A stretch of 64,000 bases of DNA from Patagioenas fasciata (taxonomy: Eukaryota; Chordata; Aves; Columbiformes; Columbidae), in contig NC_092560.1 of NCBI RefSeq assembly GCF_037038585.1, forward strand, positions 83,862,049 to 83,926,048, written 5' to 3'. Made by a program: the position numbers and the translations under genes. Every line of letters begins with the position of its first letter. The first letter of the stretch is position 1. The notes under the pieces are model-generated. The model was not told the DNA's origin. It saw nothing but the letters and a program-made list of their open reading frames with translations, and ran no database searches. Below, one piece after another: positions 1 to 13,393 of this stretch.

Positions 1-105
1 AGCTTTAGTCCCAATATCAGCTGTCTGCAGACAGTTGTCCCTGCGATCTGCATGCTGTATCTTGTACCTATGAGAAGCCAAAATAATGCACATTACAGGA
101 AAACT

Positions 106-738
106 CAGGGTGAGCATGAGCCAGCACTGGGCCCTTGTGGCCAGGAAGGCCAATGGTACCTGGGGTGGGTTAGAAGGGGGTGGTCAGTAGGTCAGAGAGG
201 TTCTCCTGCCCCTCTGCTCTGCCCTGGGGAGACCACACCTGGAATCTTGTGTCCAGTTGTGGCCCCTCAGCTCCAGAAGGACAGGGAACTGCTGGAGAGA
301 GTCCAGCGCAGCCACCAAGATGCTGGAGGGAGTGGAGCATCTCCCGTGTGAGGAAAGGCTGAGGGAGCTGGGGCTCTGGAGCTGGGCAAGAGGACACTGA
401 GGGGTGACTATTAATGGGGATCAATATGGAAAGGGGCAGTGTCAGGAGGATGGAGCCAGGCTCTTCTGGGTGACAACCAGTGACAGGACAAGGGGTAATG
501 GGTTCAAACTGGAACACAAAAGGTTCCACTTAATTTGAGAAGAAACTTGTTCCTGGTGAGGGTGTCAGAGCCTGGCCCAGGCTGCCCAGGGAGGCTGTGG
601 AGTCTCCTTCTCTGCAGCCATTCAAACCCGCCTGGACGCCTTCCTGTGGAACCTCAGCTGGGTGTTCCTGCTCCATGGGGGATTGCACTGGATGAGCTTT
701 CCAGGTCCCTTCAACCCCTGACATTCCGGGATTCTGTG
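106..738 (+). mobile_element. CR1 group B fragment
   Basis: A 5'-truncated copy starts at CAGGGTGAGCATGAGCC and ends at the tail CATTCCGGGATTCTGTG. It closely matches 14821-15468 and 18958-19588. It carries the shared TAG (GGTCAGTAGGTCAG) that interrupts ORF2. Confidence 0.93.
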
Positions 739-3700
739 AAAACTGACGGGCAGAGCCAATATTCCCCCTGTCATTAATGGAGATCTGTAAGGTTTGTTTC
801 CTAAAAAAAACCATATTTTGGAGGGAGAGGCAGATCTTAAAGGAGCTTGTTCTGGGGAGTTATTTGGAGTTTCTAATTTGCAGACAAATCTTCTGTCGCA
901 GTTCTTCCATTTCCCCGAATTTGCCTTTCGGTGAAACAAAACCCATATTTCCTTTGTCTTTCCTACCTCCGGGGTGTTCCTGTTGTCACTTACTAAAGAG
1001 CCTTTGACATTTCAGCTGCTTAGAAAGAGCTGAAAATATACCTATAAAGCTTCTCCTTCGAGCTGCGCATCCAAAAAGTGCCACCGATTAATTATTAAGC
1101 ATCTCAGCCTGGCGGACATTGAAGTCCAGCTCCTGATTTACATACAAAGAGGGGAAGAACGAGCAAAGAAAGACGCAGAGAGAACAGGATAGCGCTGAAA
1201 AGATACAAAATCTATTTAGTGATGCTGTTTCTATCATGGTTTGATGTTTTGTAGGCAGCGCAGCTCAACTTTCAGATATAGCCCCCAAATCCTTCTCATC
1301 CTGTTGTGGCAGCTCAAGCAGACGATATTTCCAAGAAACGTTTGGGCCAGAAATGAATATGTTATGACGGATATAAACACGGGCGAGCCATTTATAGTGA
1401 AAAAGAGACAGTGTTTACTGTTGCTGAGCAGTAGGAAAGATAAATAAAAGTATTCTCAAGTGCGTTCAGCTGCATCTTGCTACAAGAAACTGCCCTGGTT
1501 CTTCATTAAAACCTTTACAGACCAAGAATTGGGAAGGAACCACCTTGTTTTCCCATCATCTCATCCCCAGCCTGGGGAGGTTTTCTCCTCACTTCACCAT
1601 GATTGTTGCATTCAGTTCTCTTGCTTTGGAGGTACCTTTAAGCAAAATTATTTCTTGTGGGATGTGTGGCAGATACTCAACCTCAGGAAGTTACTTTGCA
1701 TCTAAAAAGGGGGAAAGAAACCCTCACCAACTCGCCACCACCATAAATCAGTCATCTGCAGAATGTGAACTGGTAAAACGTGGCCCTATCAGGACTTAAA
1801 TGAATATTTCCCTATGGTTTCTACAATGTGAACATTTTTTCTCTTTCCTAAAAGAAATCTTGTGCTATAAATGAAGAAACTTCCCCAGAAACACGACAAA
1901 AACCCCCTTAATGGTACTGACCTCCAGGGTTCCATTAGAGCCTATAAATGGGAGAAGCTTTCCCTCGTTAATAAAACGAACCTAAAAGCTGAGTTTCTCT
2001 CTAAATGTTTAGCGAAAAAGGTCACATCGCGATGTCACCGCAATGCGAGAAGGTGTTTCGGGAAGGGTTTGACAGACGATGGGGAGAAGCGAGCAGGAGA
2101 CCAACATATCCCTGGTCTTTCCAGGATCCAGCATCAGCCTGGAACAGCGCCGAAAACCCCACCGAACCCCATGGGGTAGGGACAGATACTATTTTACTTG
2201 TAAAACTTCAATAACCACCCATATTTTCAGCTCTCCGGCACCGGAGCTGAGGCTCTTCTCCAAGATCAGCGCCACTTTTCGCTTATGTTATCCCATAATG
2301 GCATTTCTCTCGAATCCTGGACGCAGATACCGCTGCTGCTAAACCGACTCCGGAGCCAAGGACACACAATATTGTGCTTTTCCTATCGGCTCCTTCAAAG
2401 TCTGCACAGATGGTCGGTTAAGAGCAACACCCTCTCCCTCGCGCAGATAACCGCTGATTCTAGGAAATCTCAGCATCCTGAAACACGACCCAGAGGAGAT
2501 GCAAATACACGTCGTATTTTGCATGGTTGTATCGATACCGAGGATAATTTAGGACTGGGGGGAAAACACAGGATTGATTTCTCCCTTTGGGAAAAGCAGC
2601 CCGGTGCATGGTTTTTAATTCTTACTTTTAATTTTAACTCCCCGTCCTCATGGGGAAAGCAGCACCATCCTGTAAGACTCCCCAGCACTTAAGTGACTTC
2701 TTAATACTTCGTAGATTTGCAAAGCTCTTTTGTTTCCTGTTTTGTCTACTCCAGTTCGCAGAGCTTCACGCAGCATCATAAATCAGCGACGTCTCCAGCT
2801 TAAGGAGACCGGGTATTAACAACAAAAGTAGACACGCAGACAGATTGGACTCGACTTTGTGACAAGATGAGCCTCACGCTGGTTTTCTTTGCCCTCTCCT
2901 TTGCCATACAGAGCTTATTTTTAAATGGGATGCAAACCCCTTTGACAAAGCCCCCAGGTGCTCGTGGTTCCTTCGTGATGGTGTCAAATCTGTTCAAGTG
3001 GGCCCAGAGACTCGATTCTGCTACTAAAAAACATCCTTGCTAGGGCATTTTTAAAAAGAGACAAATAATGAAAACAGGAAACCACGAGTGGTTTCACCCA
3101 CAGTAAGTTCAACTGTTAAAAAAACACAGAACAAAACCAAAACCCCAAAATATATTGAGCTATGTTTTCTGAGAAAGGCTGTCCTGACGGCCTCCTCATT
3201 CCTGGCTGTTTTCCATCTCCCACCATGGCCCAAGACATCCCCCTGCTTTCCAGAGTGTCACCATATCAGCGCCCAGCCAGTAATTTTGCTAATGAAGAAT
3301 AATCCTTCTCATTTTGCTGTTGTTGGCAACTCTACCCTGCAACGAACCCCCTGTCCAAGGAGTCTTGCTAACAGACAAGAGAGGAGGAACTTCTCAGGGA
3401 CGTTCATCCCAAGGGAATTTGGGCTAATCAACCCAACTTGGGGCTCTGAAGTCTTCCTGGTGTCCCAAGAAGTCAATGTCCATCCATCAGTGAAGAGACT
3501 GGATTGCTCCCAACACACCTCTGGTTCTCCATGTCCATCTGTCCTTCCTCCCTTTGGTCCACCAGCCACGTGCCCATGAACGAAGATAGTGAGGGAGAAT
3601 TTTCTTATATAATAAAGTTTCATTTCACACTGGGAATTTCAAATGAACAAACCATCCAGCCTCCCCACCCCAGCCCACAAAATCCCCATAGAGGGACTTT

Positions 3701-4028
3701 CTGAAGGCCAAAAGGAGGCAGAAGTCCTTTTTCTGTCCAAAACTCTTTCTGTGCACAAAAGGCACAACTAGATTAAAATATAGTAATGAGAAAGCACCAG
3801 TCCAAGCACCAAGAAGGTGGGATGAAGAGATTTTCCCCTGACAGCCCCTCCTAGTTCTCCAGTTGCTGCTGGGTTCCATTGTGGCCTTCTCCCTCCTCAC
3901 CATGTCCTCTTGGATAACACAGGACCAGGAGATCCAAACCAAAGAAATCACATCGGCTCCACGTGTGGAGCTTCTGGTGTCAACGCTGTGGTCTGGAGAG
4001 GACACTGATGGAAAGTTCTTCACAGAAA
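739..4028. other. Unique intergenic sequence, nothing recognised
   Basis: 3.3 kb of single-copy, AT-leaning sequence. Open frames are short (up to 163 codons at 3088-3579) and overlap frames on the other strand, with no recognisable domain. I see no repeat family, RNA gene or promoter island. Confidence 0.6.
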
Positions 4029-4198
4029 CAGAGAATCCCAGGTTGGAAGGGACCACAAGGATCATCCGGTCCAACCCTTCTTGGCAAAACTACAGTCTAG
4101 GCAAGCATTCAATGTTGGGAATCCACCGCTTCCCTGGGGAGATTGTTTCAATGGTTGACTGTTCTCACGGTGAAAAAATTCCCTCTTGTGTCCAACCA
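4029..4198 (-). mobile_element. Short CR1 tail fragment (group C type)
   Basis: The segment starts with the CR1 3' end (AGAATCCCAGGTTGGAAGGG) and continues with decayed minus-oriented sequence to TTCCCTCTTGTGTCCAACC. It abuts a plus-oriented CR1 at 4199, so the two 5' ends face each other. Confidence 0.8.
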
Positions 4199-4450
4199 GA
4201 CAGGGACACAAAGAAACGGCCTCAAGTTGCACCAGGGGAGGTTGAGGTTGGATCTTGGGAACAATTTCTTCCCCAAAGGGCTGTGGGGCATTGGAACAGG
4301 CTGCCCAGGGCAGTGCTGGAGTCACCATCCCTGGAGGGGTTGGAAATACACACAGATGAGGTTCTCAGAGACATGGGGCAGTGCCAGGGGTGGGTTAATG
4401 GATGGACTTGATGATCTTTGAGTTCTTTTCCAACCTAAATGATTCTGTGA
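4199..4450 (+). mobile_element. CR1 group C fragment
   Basis: The sequence GACAGGGACACAAAGAAACGG leads through the ORF2 C-terminal remnant (HWNRLPRAVLESPSLEGLE) to the tail CCAACCTAAATGATTCTGTG. It matches 34003-34250 and 60891-61143 closely. Confidence 0.92.
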
Positions 4451-7050
4451 CTTTATGGTAGGAAGCATCTCATCTACAGCCAGTAGAAAGAGAGGAGCAT
4501 TTCCAGAAAACAGACAATCCCAACATACCAAAGCAACGTGTAAGAAGATACATGAGCAAATAACTTGGAAAAGTCTTGTCCCAGCATAAGAAAACCCAAA
4601 GAACCAAAAAAAACACCCCAGCAAAATTAGGCTGTTTGCTTCCTGAAGCTATAGAGAGAGGTGGGATGACTTAACTTCCCTCCTTCAGTAGCCAAGTGAG
4701 ATGGCGACACAGCTCACCTTCACGACACAGAATAGATCAAAGCTTATTTTATTTTAAATAGAATTTTTATCTAACACCACAACGCCTTGAAACATGAAGA
4801 ACGCACAAAGGATTTCACGTAAGGTTGTGTCTTAACTCCCCCAAAACCCAGATTATTTGTACGCAAAGCACCACACGCCAAGAGGTTTGGTAACAGTCAG
4901 AGTTGCTGGGACCTTGGATGAGAAAATGATCTTTACATCTTTAAAAATCCCAGCTCTTTTCTCTGAAAAACTTATTGAACCTGTTGTCCTTATTCCCTAT
5001 CCCAGTGAAAAAAGAATTCTGCCTTCATAAATACATAACTTGAGGGATTCCTCCTTCTAAATAATTCTCTTAAAACTGACCTTCAAATGGATGTTAATTT
5101 TCACGGTACACGTACATAATTTCAAGAAGTGATTTCAAAACTGAAGATGTAAATTCAGTCTATCTTCTATTTAAACTGACAATGAGTTCAAACTATAAAG
5201 GGAAACTTGGACAAATTAACCATATGCTTGAAGATTAGAAGTGTTCACGTTATATTAATGAAAATCATATTTTCCAAAAATTTTCTTCAACTTAAGAACT
5301 GTCCCTTACTTTTCCAAGTAGTTCGTGCATATTTCTATATAAGAAAAACAACCATACTGTATTCTCAGAGGAGGACAATACTTAGATACATAAAGTAAAA
5401 ATTCTACTCTAATAGAACAGATAAATAATAAAAATAAAAAAGCCAGAACACGAATAATTCAGAATAACTTATTTTCTGAACATCACACTTGCCAACTCCA
5501 TTGCCCTTCCCACAGTTAAATTAAACCTTTAGCCAGAAAACATTCCTCAAATGAGTCTAATAACTGAGCAAAATTGCATCTACGAAAAGAATAATCCTCT
5601 AGTTCATTTGTTAAATACTCAAAAGTCTCTAAAAAGAAGAGAAAAATAAAGAAGACAATATCTTTGTTCTCTAGTTTGTAGCTGCAATCTGTCAGAAAGA
5701 GATTAAATGCAAAAGACCCTAATTAACAGAGCCAGAAATACCGTATCCTTAAATAAACCAAGCTAAAATTCATCAGTGTGCTTGGATGAAGGATACGGGA
5801 GAACATCCCATCACAACTAAACCAGCAAAGGTCCACGTGGCTGGTTGCACATCCATCCACACCTTGTGTCCTCCTCCCCGCCCCTCCAAAACGATGACCC
5901 CCAACAGCCATCGCAAGCACTCATGAAGAAAAGCAATAGAAATGAAACACGTAGCTTTTTTGGAAGTTAATATCTCCATTGGAAATCAAACCTATGGACC
6001 ATCCTTGAAGCCATCACTTGGTTTGAAAACACTACCAGCTCCACCACTCATCAACCTCCTGCCATCTCAGTGCTGCTCCATCCGTTCAAAACCAATATGG
6101 GGAAGCCAACCTAACTTATTAACCCTCTCAGCTGACGAGGCAATTAGCAGCAGGCATGATTGCACACTCTGCCAGTAGCAGGAGCACATGTCCTTGTGGC
6201 CGAAGCCTCCTGAGAAACCATCTTGGGTAGAAACCAATGCAAACTTGTTGAATTTGGGCAGTGGGTTTACTCTGGGGTTATCTTCACCTCCCATTTTCCA
6301 TGTGTGCCTGAATTTGGGATGAAACGGCAGCTGAACACATCGTTTTGAGCTTGTTGAAGAAATAAAAACACCACCAGTGCTTCTTCTCATGGGTGAGTTG
6401 CATCTTTTGGCGCTGATTCTGAAGATGCTCTCAGTGACAAAGGACACCTGGAGTATGTTATACCAAGATAAGACCAAATCTCATGGCTGTGTAGCTCTTA
6501 ACGTGCAGTGATTTATGGGTTGCTGAGACTGTCCAGATTTGTGTTAATTAAGAGAATTCCAGCAATTGGTGTTGGAGTAATTAAATCCCCATGTATTTCC
6601 TTCTATGGCCGAGTTCTTGCTGTACCTGCAGCAGCTTCGTCATCGCAAAAATCGGATGACGAGGAAATTCAGCCTCTAAGTAAAAGCAAAAACTCTGATT
6701 CCTCGGAGTTAATTTACAAGTGCAATAATCCACCTGGAACTGTTACCTGGCTTCCCACTGTTATGAGGTGATTTGCATGAAAAAACAAAAAGACATCTCC
6801 ATAAGAAATGGAAAATAAGGATGGATTGTTGAGTCCATCCCTCCAGCCAAAAACAGAACGGGTAGTATTAATCCATAGAGCTGGACTTGAGCGTTGCTCC
6901 GGAAAATGTCTCAAGATGACCGAAATGATTAAAAAAGTTTCTTTGCATCCTGCATATTTAACTTTTTCCCTTCTTTCTGCAACACGCTACGATGGGCACT
7001 GCTTTTGCAACAGAGAATTTAAGGGGGTTTTGCTCTCCAGGGCATCTTTG
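4451..7050. other. AT-rich unique intergenic sequence
   Basis: 2.6 kb, very AT-rich between about 5.0 and 5.75 kb. No CR1, no CpG patch and no domain-bearing frame; the longest frame is 136 codons on the minus strand at 6067-6477, with no recognisable similarity. Confidence 0.6.
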
Positions 7051-7146
7051 AATCACAGAATGGGCTGGGTTGGAAAAGACCTCAGAGATCAAGTCCAACC
7101 CTTGGTCAAACTTCAGTCCATTGACCAGATCGTGGCACTAAGTGCC
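7051..7146 (-). mobile_element. CR1 group A 3' tail
   Basis: The stretch AATCACAGAATGGGCTGGG through CCATTGACCAGATCGTGGC to AAGTGCC is the group A 3' end only, about 95 bp, in minus orientation. Confidence 0.88.
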
Positions 7147-8082
7147 GAACTAAGTTCAGAACATTTCCTAACATTAAAGTACCCTCTTCTTCCCACCTGA
7201 TTTTCAGACATAAATCAGTCCATGTTCAGTGTGGATGCACACTGACCTCTCTTTAAATTAATGCAAATACAAGTAATTTCTGTTTCGGAGAAGCACAAGG
7301 GTTTGATCTCTTTGCTCGCACGAATTTCCCGGGAAGAAGGTGAAACAGGATGACACTCATTTGAGAAGAATGTTGCATTTTTGCAAAGTCAGAGTATCAT
7401 TCATATTTGACAGGAATGAACTAAAACCATCTTTGTTTCAGGCTTTAAAAAAACTAGAACACATGGAGTCAGCGTTAATCCCGCGGGAAGAAAATGCAAC
7501 TGTGTTTCCAAATTCTTTAGGTTTCAAGTTATAAATCATTCATCCAGTGCAGGACTGCAAGGGGTGAGGTAACACACAGCTCTGAATCTGGTGACATATT
7601 TCTCCTGTCCTTATTAATTAAGATCAGATTAATATGTCAGTGAGAACATATGTTCTCCAAAATACGTTTATTTTGAAAAATAGCATCCCTTGGCCTACCA
7701 AAATCACACCCCTCCTGGTAGAAAAACTCATCAGGACTGTTACTATTGTATATTAACACCATGGAGCTTTGGTGAGAAGTCTCCATAACCACTCCTGGGA
7801 CAAGCAGAGCAAGTGTCCTGTGTGTTTTTGGTGAAAAACGATAAGCAGAACAAAAAGTGTTAGTGTAAGAGTCACCTGAGATCCGATTGATGCAAGTGAT
7901 GAAGGCTGGAGAGCCTCAAGCAGCCATGGGTCATCTTCCAGATGCTTGACCACACCGATCTCTGGAAGTTGATGGGAACTTGGACGTTGACCACACGTGG
8001 AGACACCAGCGCGTATCTACATTTGGACACTGAGAGTCTGGACCTGAATCCCACCCACGGTGCATTTTTTAGTCATTTCCCA
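7147..8082. other. Unique intergenic sequence
   Basis: Nothing recognisable: AT-rich, short frames only, no repeat tail. Confidence 0.55.
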
Positions 8083-8298
8083 GGATTAGATTGGATCTTG
8101 GGAACAATTTCTTCATGGAAGGGGTTATCGGGCATTGGAACAGGCTGCCCAGGGTAGTGCTGGAGTCACCATCCCTGGAGGGGTTGGAAATACACACAGA
8201 TGAGGTTCTCAGGGACATGGGTTAGTGCCAGGGTTGGGTTATGGTTGGACTTGATGACCTTAAAGGTCTTTTCCAACCACAATGATTCTATGATTCTA
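8083..8298 (+). mobile_element. CR1 group C fragment
   Basis: The fragment resembles the last 215 bp of the element at 4199-4450 (TTGGATCTTGGGAACAATTT onward). It ends in CAACCACAATGATTCTATGA. Confidence 0.9.
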
Positions 8299-10613
8299 CA
8301 GTTCCACCAGAATGGTGGATCAGGCCCTACCACAGGGAATCCTTCCCTAATCTTCTCCTCAGCTGTTCGCTGCTCTCCATTGTCACTCTCTCCTGATTCA
8401 TTTTGGCCCACTTGAAGGTGAAGAGCAGCTTTCAGGTAGGACCCTGTGGAACTCCTATTATTTTTTCTCCACAAACTACCATACGTTGTCTATGGGTCTC
8501 AACCCCAATGGCCTGAAAGGTCTAGACCAAACCACATCCTTTGCGAGAAGAGCTGAGATGCCAGATGGAGATTTCTCCAAGGTGCCATCCATGACTTCTC
8601 TTCACTGGAAGGAGCCCAGAAATACATTATCTTGATGGCACCTTCCCATTCGTAGGATATTTCTTAATACTGAAGAAATGTTACTCGGGTATCACCCTCC
8701 ACGTCAAGTACACACAATATTGTTCTCCAAGGCATTTTGAGGCCCTTGGCAAGCCTGTGCTCTCCCAAAGGACAGCGCAAATCCAGCTTAATCCTCTCCT
8801 GGATTATGGCCTGTAACTGTGATGACCCAATTTCAGACAAGAGGTGTGTCCACACCGTGCGCTTTTCCTCCCCGAGGTTGGAAGTTTGGAGTTAAATAAG
8901 GAAATAAACCATCATAAGTCAGCATTTTGAAGGTCCAAAGTCTGCTCTGGGGCTCTTATTTCTCCAGTAGTTGCTTTCAGCAGTGAGGAATGAGGGACAA
9001 TAAGTCAGAAATGGGTCACTGTGTCCTACCACTGCCTGTGACACACAGCCCTTCCACCTTGGGAAGATTTATAAATTCCTCCTTTATCTCATAATCCTTC
9101 ATTTTCACCCCGTAATTTCCTTGGAATCCACTGTGAGTCAGCAGGATGTTTTAAGGCAAGATCGTTGCACGGCTTTGGAGCAGATAAATCACGTTCCTGG
9201 GCCAACCAATGGATGTTTTGGCAATATTATCCATCTCTCCCTTCAACCCCAACCCCCAGAAGAGGGATGGAGCCAGTTCAGGACCTGCATGAAGCTGCTC
9301 CAGACGCCGTTGCCTCGATGACCCTTCCCAAGACAAGCTGAGGTCTCGGCGTGACCGTGTCGCACGAAACCGAGAGCCCCTTGGCACAAATCCCGCGTCT
9401 CACAACCGTGTTTTCAGCTCCTGGAGAAGTTTTCTTCCAAACGGGAGAAAAACATGAACATTGTCAATCGGTGCGTATTAGGGATCGCATGGCCGGCAAA
9501 AATACTTACCCTGGGATGCCGGCCAAACCCTTCCCACATGGTCATGTCCTCCCTCCCAAAGCTCTCCCAGAAACAAAAACAATAAATAAACACTTAAAGT
9601 CGGTGCTGTAGTTTGGTTTAGAGGTGGGTACGTGTCCGGAATGAGAGACGGCTGAGAGCAAGCGCTTCCATTTGCTAAGAAAAAGCGCCGGAGCATGATA
9701 TGGGGGGTCAAAAGTACCGCTTTAAATCACTTTATTTCTTAAAAATTGTCATTTTTGGCTAATATATCCCGGCCTTCATCTGAAAGTGACGTTGCCTGCA
9801 AATGCCATCGCATCAGATGTGGAGGGCGGCTTCTTTCATCCCCGGCAGAGGCCTGGGGGCTCAATTCGCAAAGATCTTTTTCTTTGGAGATGCCAACAGA
9901 TTTCTGCCCCTCGCCCCCCTCTCCCACTCCAACCTACATTCACAAAGGAAAAGAAAAACCCAAAACACACCACATAAATGGATCCTGTAGTGTCTGCAAT
10001 GTAAAGAATTAGCTGAATGGGAAGAAATGAAGCATGGTCTTTATGTCCTAGTTACAGTCAGTGCAAACATCGCCGCTAATCCCTGTTGTCGGAGGGGACC
10101 GGGGAAGGGGCACGGATAGATCCCACTGGGAACATTCTGTCTCTCTCAATCTACACTTGAGATCACTTTTTTTGGGGGGAGTGTAATAAGATTGAGTTGT
10201 ATTAAGAGGCCCCTGGATAACGTAAAGCTGGGGGGGATATTGTTCGCCGGCTCTTCCACCGAATGTAGCACCTACAATCTTCATATGCCGGGAGGTCTTA
10301 GCAACCCATTCATTTCAGGGGAGAAAAAGGAAGCTATTCATTGCCAGTAAATCCCATTTTGCCATGGCAACCCCCCCCTTCCCGCCCCTGGCGCACAACA
10401 GTTGCTCACAGGGCTGTTTCAAACCAGACAACAAAACCAAACCATCGCCCGTCCAGCCCTGGCATCTTCTGCTTTGAATCCCCTGGCGACCTCCAGGGCA
10501 GGGACAACCCGGTGATGGGGAAAGGGTAAAAATGCTGCGTTGTCACCTCCCCTTGGCCCCCACCATCCCATTTTGCATCCCTGAATGGGACCCAGCTCAG
10601 AGGTGGGACATCG
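8299..10613. other. Unique intergenic sequence
   Basis: 2.3 kb without recognised features. CpG density is locally raised at about 9300-9420, but it is short and no reading frame or promoter motif supports a gene. Confidence 0.55.
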
Positions 10614-10660
10614 TAGAATCACAGAATCATTTTGGTTGGAAGAGACCCTCAAGATCTGCA
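10614..10660 (-). mobile_element. Short CR1 3' tail (left arm of an inverted pair)
   Basis: The sequence GTAGAATCACAGAATCATTT and the following GGTTGGAAGAGACCCTCAAG is the minus-oriented CR1 terminus. It is complementary to the tail at about 10978-11019. The 190 bp between the arms is not recognisable. Confidence 0.82.
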
Positions 10661-10848
10661 AGTCCAAGCACTAATGCAATATGTCTATGGTCTTGTCACA
10701 AGAGCTGCTGGATACCAACCCAGTTCCCACCAGTTTGGGAGCCTCCAGTTGGCTTGTCCCCCTCCAGCCATCCTTGGGCACAATTCCCATGGTTTGCAGC
10801 CCACAGCCACCAACAGAAAACGCCCGTTTGTGCGGCTCATGGAGTACG

Positions 10849-11027
10849 TTGGGCATTGGAACAGGCTGCCCAGGGCAGTGGTGGAGTCACCATCCCTGGA
10901 GGGGTTGGAAATACACAGAGATGAGGTTCTCAGGGACACGGGGCAGCACCAGGGGTGGGTGAACCATTGGACTTGATGATCTTGGAGTTCTTTTCCAACC
11001 AAAATGATTCTGTGGTTCTATGATTTT
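10849..11027 (+). mobile_element. CR1 group C fragment (right arm of an inverted pair)
   Basis: From GTTGGGCATTGGAACAGGC to the tail AACCAAAATGATTCTGTGG, it is the usual group C 3' end and matches 4276-4450. Confidence 0.9.
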
Positions 11028-11310
11028 GGGGTTACTAAAGCTGTGTTCAAGCTGCCAGGGGAGCCATGGGAGATGTAGAGCTTCCCCCAGCAGAACATAT
11101 TCCACTCCAGGTCTCACCTCTGTCTCTCCATCTCTCTCCCTTCCTGATGTCCCATCCCTGTGGAGCCATTAGATGCGTAGGAAGGGTTGGGGTACGGGAA
11201 GAGCACCCTGCAAGACCAAGGTTCTTTGAGACGCTACCCCAAGCCACTTTGATCTTGTACTCAAACTACATCTCAAGTTACAATTTCAACCAGAGCAACC
11301 AAGAAATTGT

Positions 11311-11503
11311 TGTCCCTGAGGGTGGTGAGAGCCTGGCCCAGGTTGGGCAGAGAGGTGGTGGCTGAACCATCCCTGGAGACATCCCAGGCCAGGCTGGACG
11401 GGGCTCTGAGCAACCTGAGCTGGTGAAGATGTCCCTGTCATGGCAGGGGGGGCACTGGGGGAGCTGGAAGGTCCCTTCAACCCAAACTATTCCATGATTC
11501 TAA
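11311..11503 (+). mobile_element. CR1 3' fragment, different family
   Basis: The sequence TGTCCCTGAGGGTGGTGAGA to CAACCCAAACTATTCCATGA has the CR1 end structure. The 3' region GAGCAACCTGAGCTGGTGAA matches the minus-oriented fragments at 26242-26387 and 43657-43840 rather than groups A-C. Confidence 0.85.
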
Positions 11504-13271
11504 GAGCGAGAAAGAAATGACCTGTCCACTGTCTCCTTGCAGGAGCAAGACGTGATTCCTTTATGTAGTTATTACCTGTAGAGATTGATATTATGTTACA
11601 GGAGACTCATCTGGCAAGCGACGAAACAGGGAAATAGCAGCCAAAATACAGCTGAGCAGCGTCGGGAAGACGCGACCTCCTCGTGGGCTTTAACTTTGCA
11701 GCATCACATCTGCTGACAGCAGCTCTTCCCGAAAAGCTAAAAATTCCATCGCCTTTTGGTTAACCTGAATTCATATTTAAGAGCAAATTAGGGATTCCTG
11801 GCATAACTTCAGTTGCGTAAAAAAATAGATTTAAGAACTTGTTTTGATTAAGAATTCATGGGTCGTTTTATTTTTATAAACGCAGAGAGAGTGCAAAGCA
11901 TCAGGAAATAGGAGCAAATGTTTGTGCCAGGTGTTTTCAGAATAAATCCCGGGAACACCGCAGATTTTATCCTGCACTTTATTATCGACTGTGGCAAACG
12001 AAGCCCTTCTGGTGACCCAGGCTTTTCCCTGAGACATCCTGGGCACTAAACCCTCCCTTTCCATAGGCAAACAGGGTCAGGCGGTTGGTCGCACCACAGC
12101 CTATTAATAACTTAAACACCTCCCAGATCCTTTGGCAAATTGCTCTATGTGGTGGTTTTCTTTTCAAAGTACACAATTAACGTCATATTTTTAGCGGCAC
12201 TTTTCCTTCAGAAGTTTCTCACCTCACCAGAACACCTTCCCAGAAAATCCGGTGGGATCTACCCCCACTTTTGCAGCCATAAAACAGTAACTTTAGAGCC
12301 AGAGCAGGCCTCTGTCTTCAGAAATCAAGTTGTCTTTCTCTAAATCCAGTATTTAATTCAGCCGAACAGACCATTCCTGGATGCTACTTCTCTCCGTTCA
12401 CAAGAACGAGCATCTGGCTTGCTGAGATGCTTCAAATAAATTGCGACGAATCCCACCAAAAAGCCTCCCTAGAAATAAATCCCTTAATGACAGAGTTGGG
12501 CTCGCACCAGATTCGCTGCGATCGTGGGAGGAAGGGAGGAAAATAAATCCAAAGGCTTCGCCGTTCTCAAATTTTCACTCAAAGGGCTTTGACGTGAGAA
12601 AAAACAGATTAGAACTAAGCGGTTGGAGAAACTTCTGCTGCCAGCTGTCTGTCCTGCCTCGTTCCCCTCCGCTGTCCCCATAGACGTGACACAGACAGCC
12701 TGGCTCAGGCAACAGCTGTGAAACCACTGGAAATTTCACACAGATTTGGGGTTTCTTTCATATGGGAAGTGTAACGTGCAGCTGTTGAGCAGCTGCTCCG
12801 CGGGAGCTTAAGCACCCGTGTGGCAGCGACGCGGGTCCTGGGCGAGGAGGAGCACCTTGGGGCAACCAGTGCACCCATGGTTGATCAGTGTCCATAAATC
12901 GGAGCTTGGCCTTTGGTCCACATCAGTTTTGACTTGAGAACGTGGTTTTGGGATCAATCTCTGAAAGGTCTTTGCTCCTTTGGTTTGTTTCCCAAAAGGG
13001 GTCAGGCTCTGGGCACACAAACCCAACTCAAACCCAACTGGAAGGTGTGTGGAAGAAGAGCTCTGACCTTGCAAAACCAGACATGGTGTCTGCATTCCGG
13101 GAGGCCTCAAAGTATTCAAACATTGAAAGACCTGCACCACAACGACATAACACAATGTATTTGGGAGAGTTAAGAGCCAAACTCTCTACTACTTGACTAT
13201 TTTGTTTGGCCAAAGCCTTAAACATTGGTGGCCACTTGGCTTTTGCTAAACCATTCAGGACTGAAATGAAT
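11504..13271. other. Unique intergenic sequence
   Basis: 1.8 kb with no repeat or coding signal that I can support. Confidence 0.55.
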
Positions 13272-13393
13272 CACGGAACCATAGAATCGTTTTGATTGGA
13301 AAAGGCGCTCAAGATCATCGAGTCCAATCGTTAACCCAACACTGTCATTAAGCCATGTCCCTAAGAACCTCGTCTACCCATCTTTTAAACCTG
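13272..13393 (-). mobile_element. CR1 3' tail, older copy
   Basis: The sequence CCATAGAATCGTTTTGATTGG through TCAAGATCATCGAGTCCAAT to CCCTAAGAACCTCGTC is the group C 3' end with many substitutions. Confidence 0.82.
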
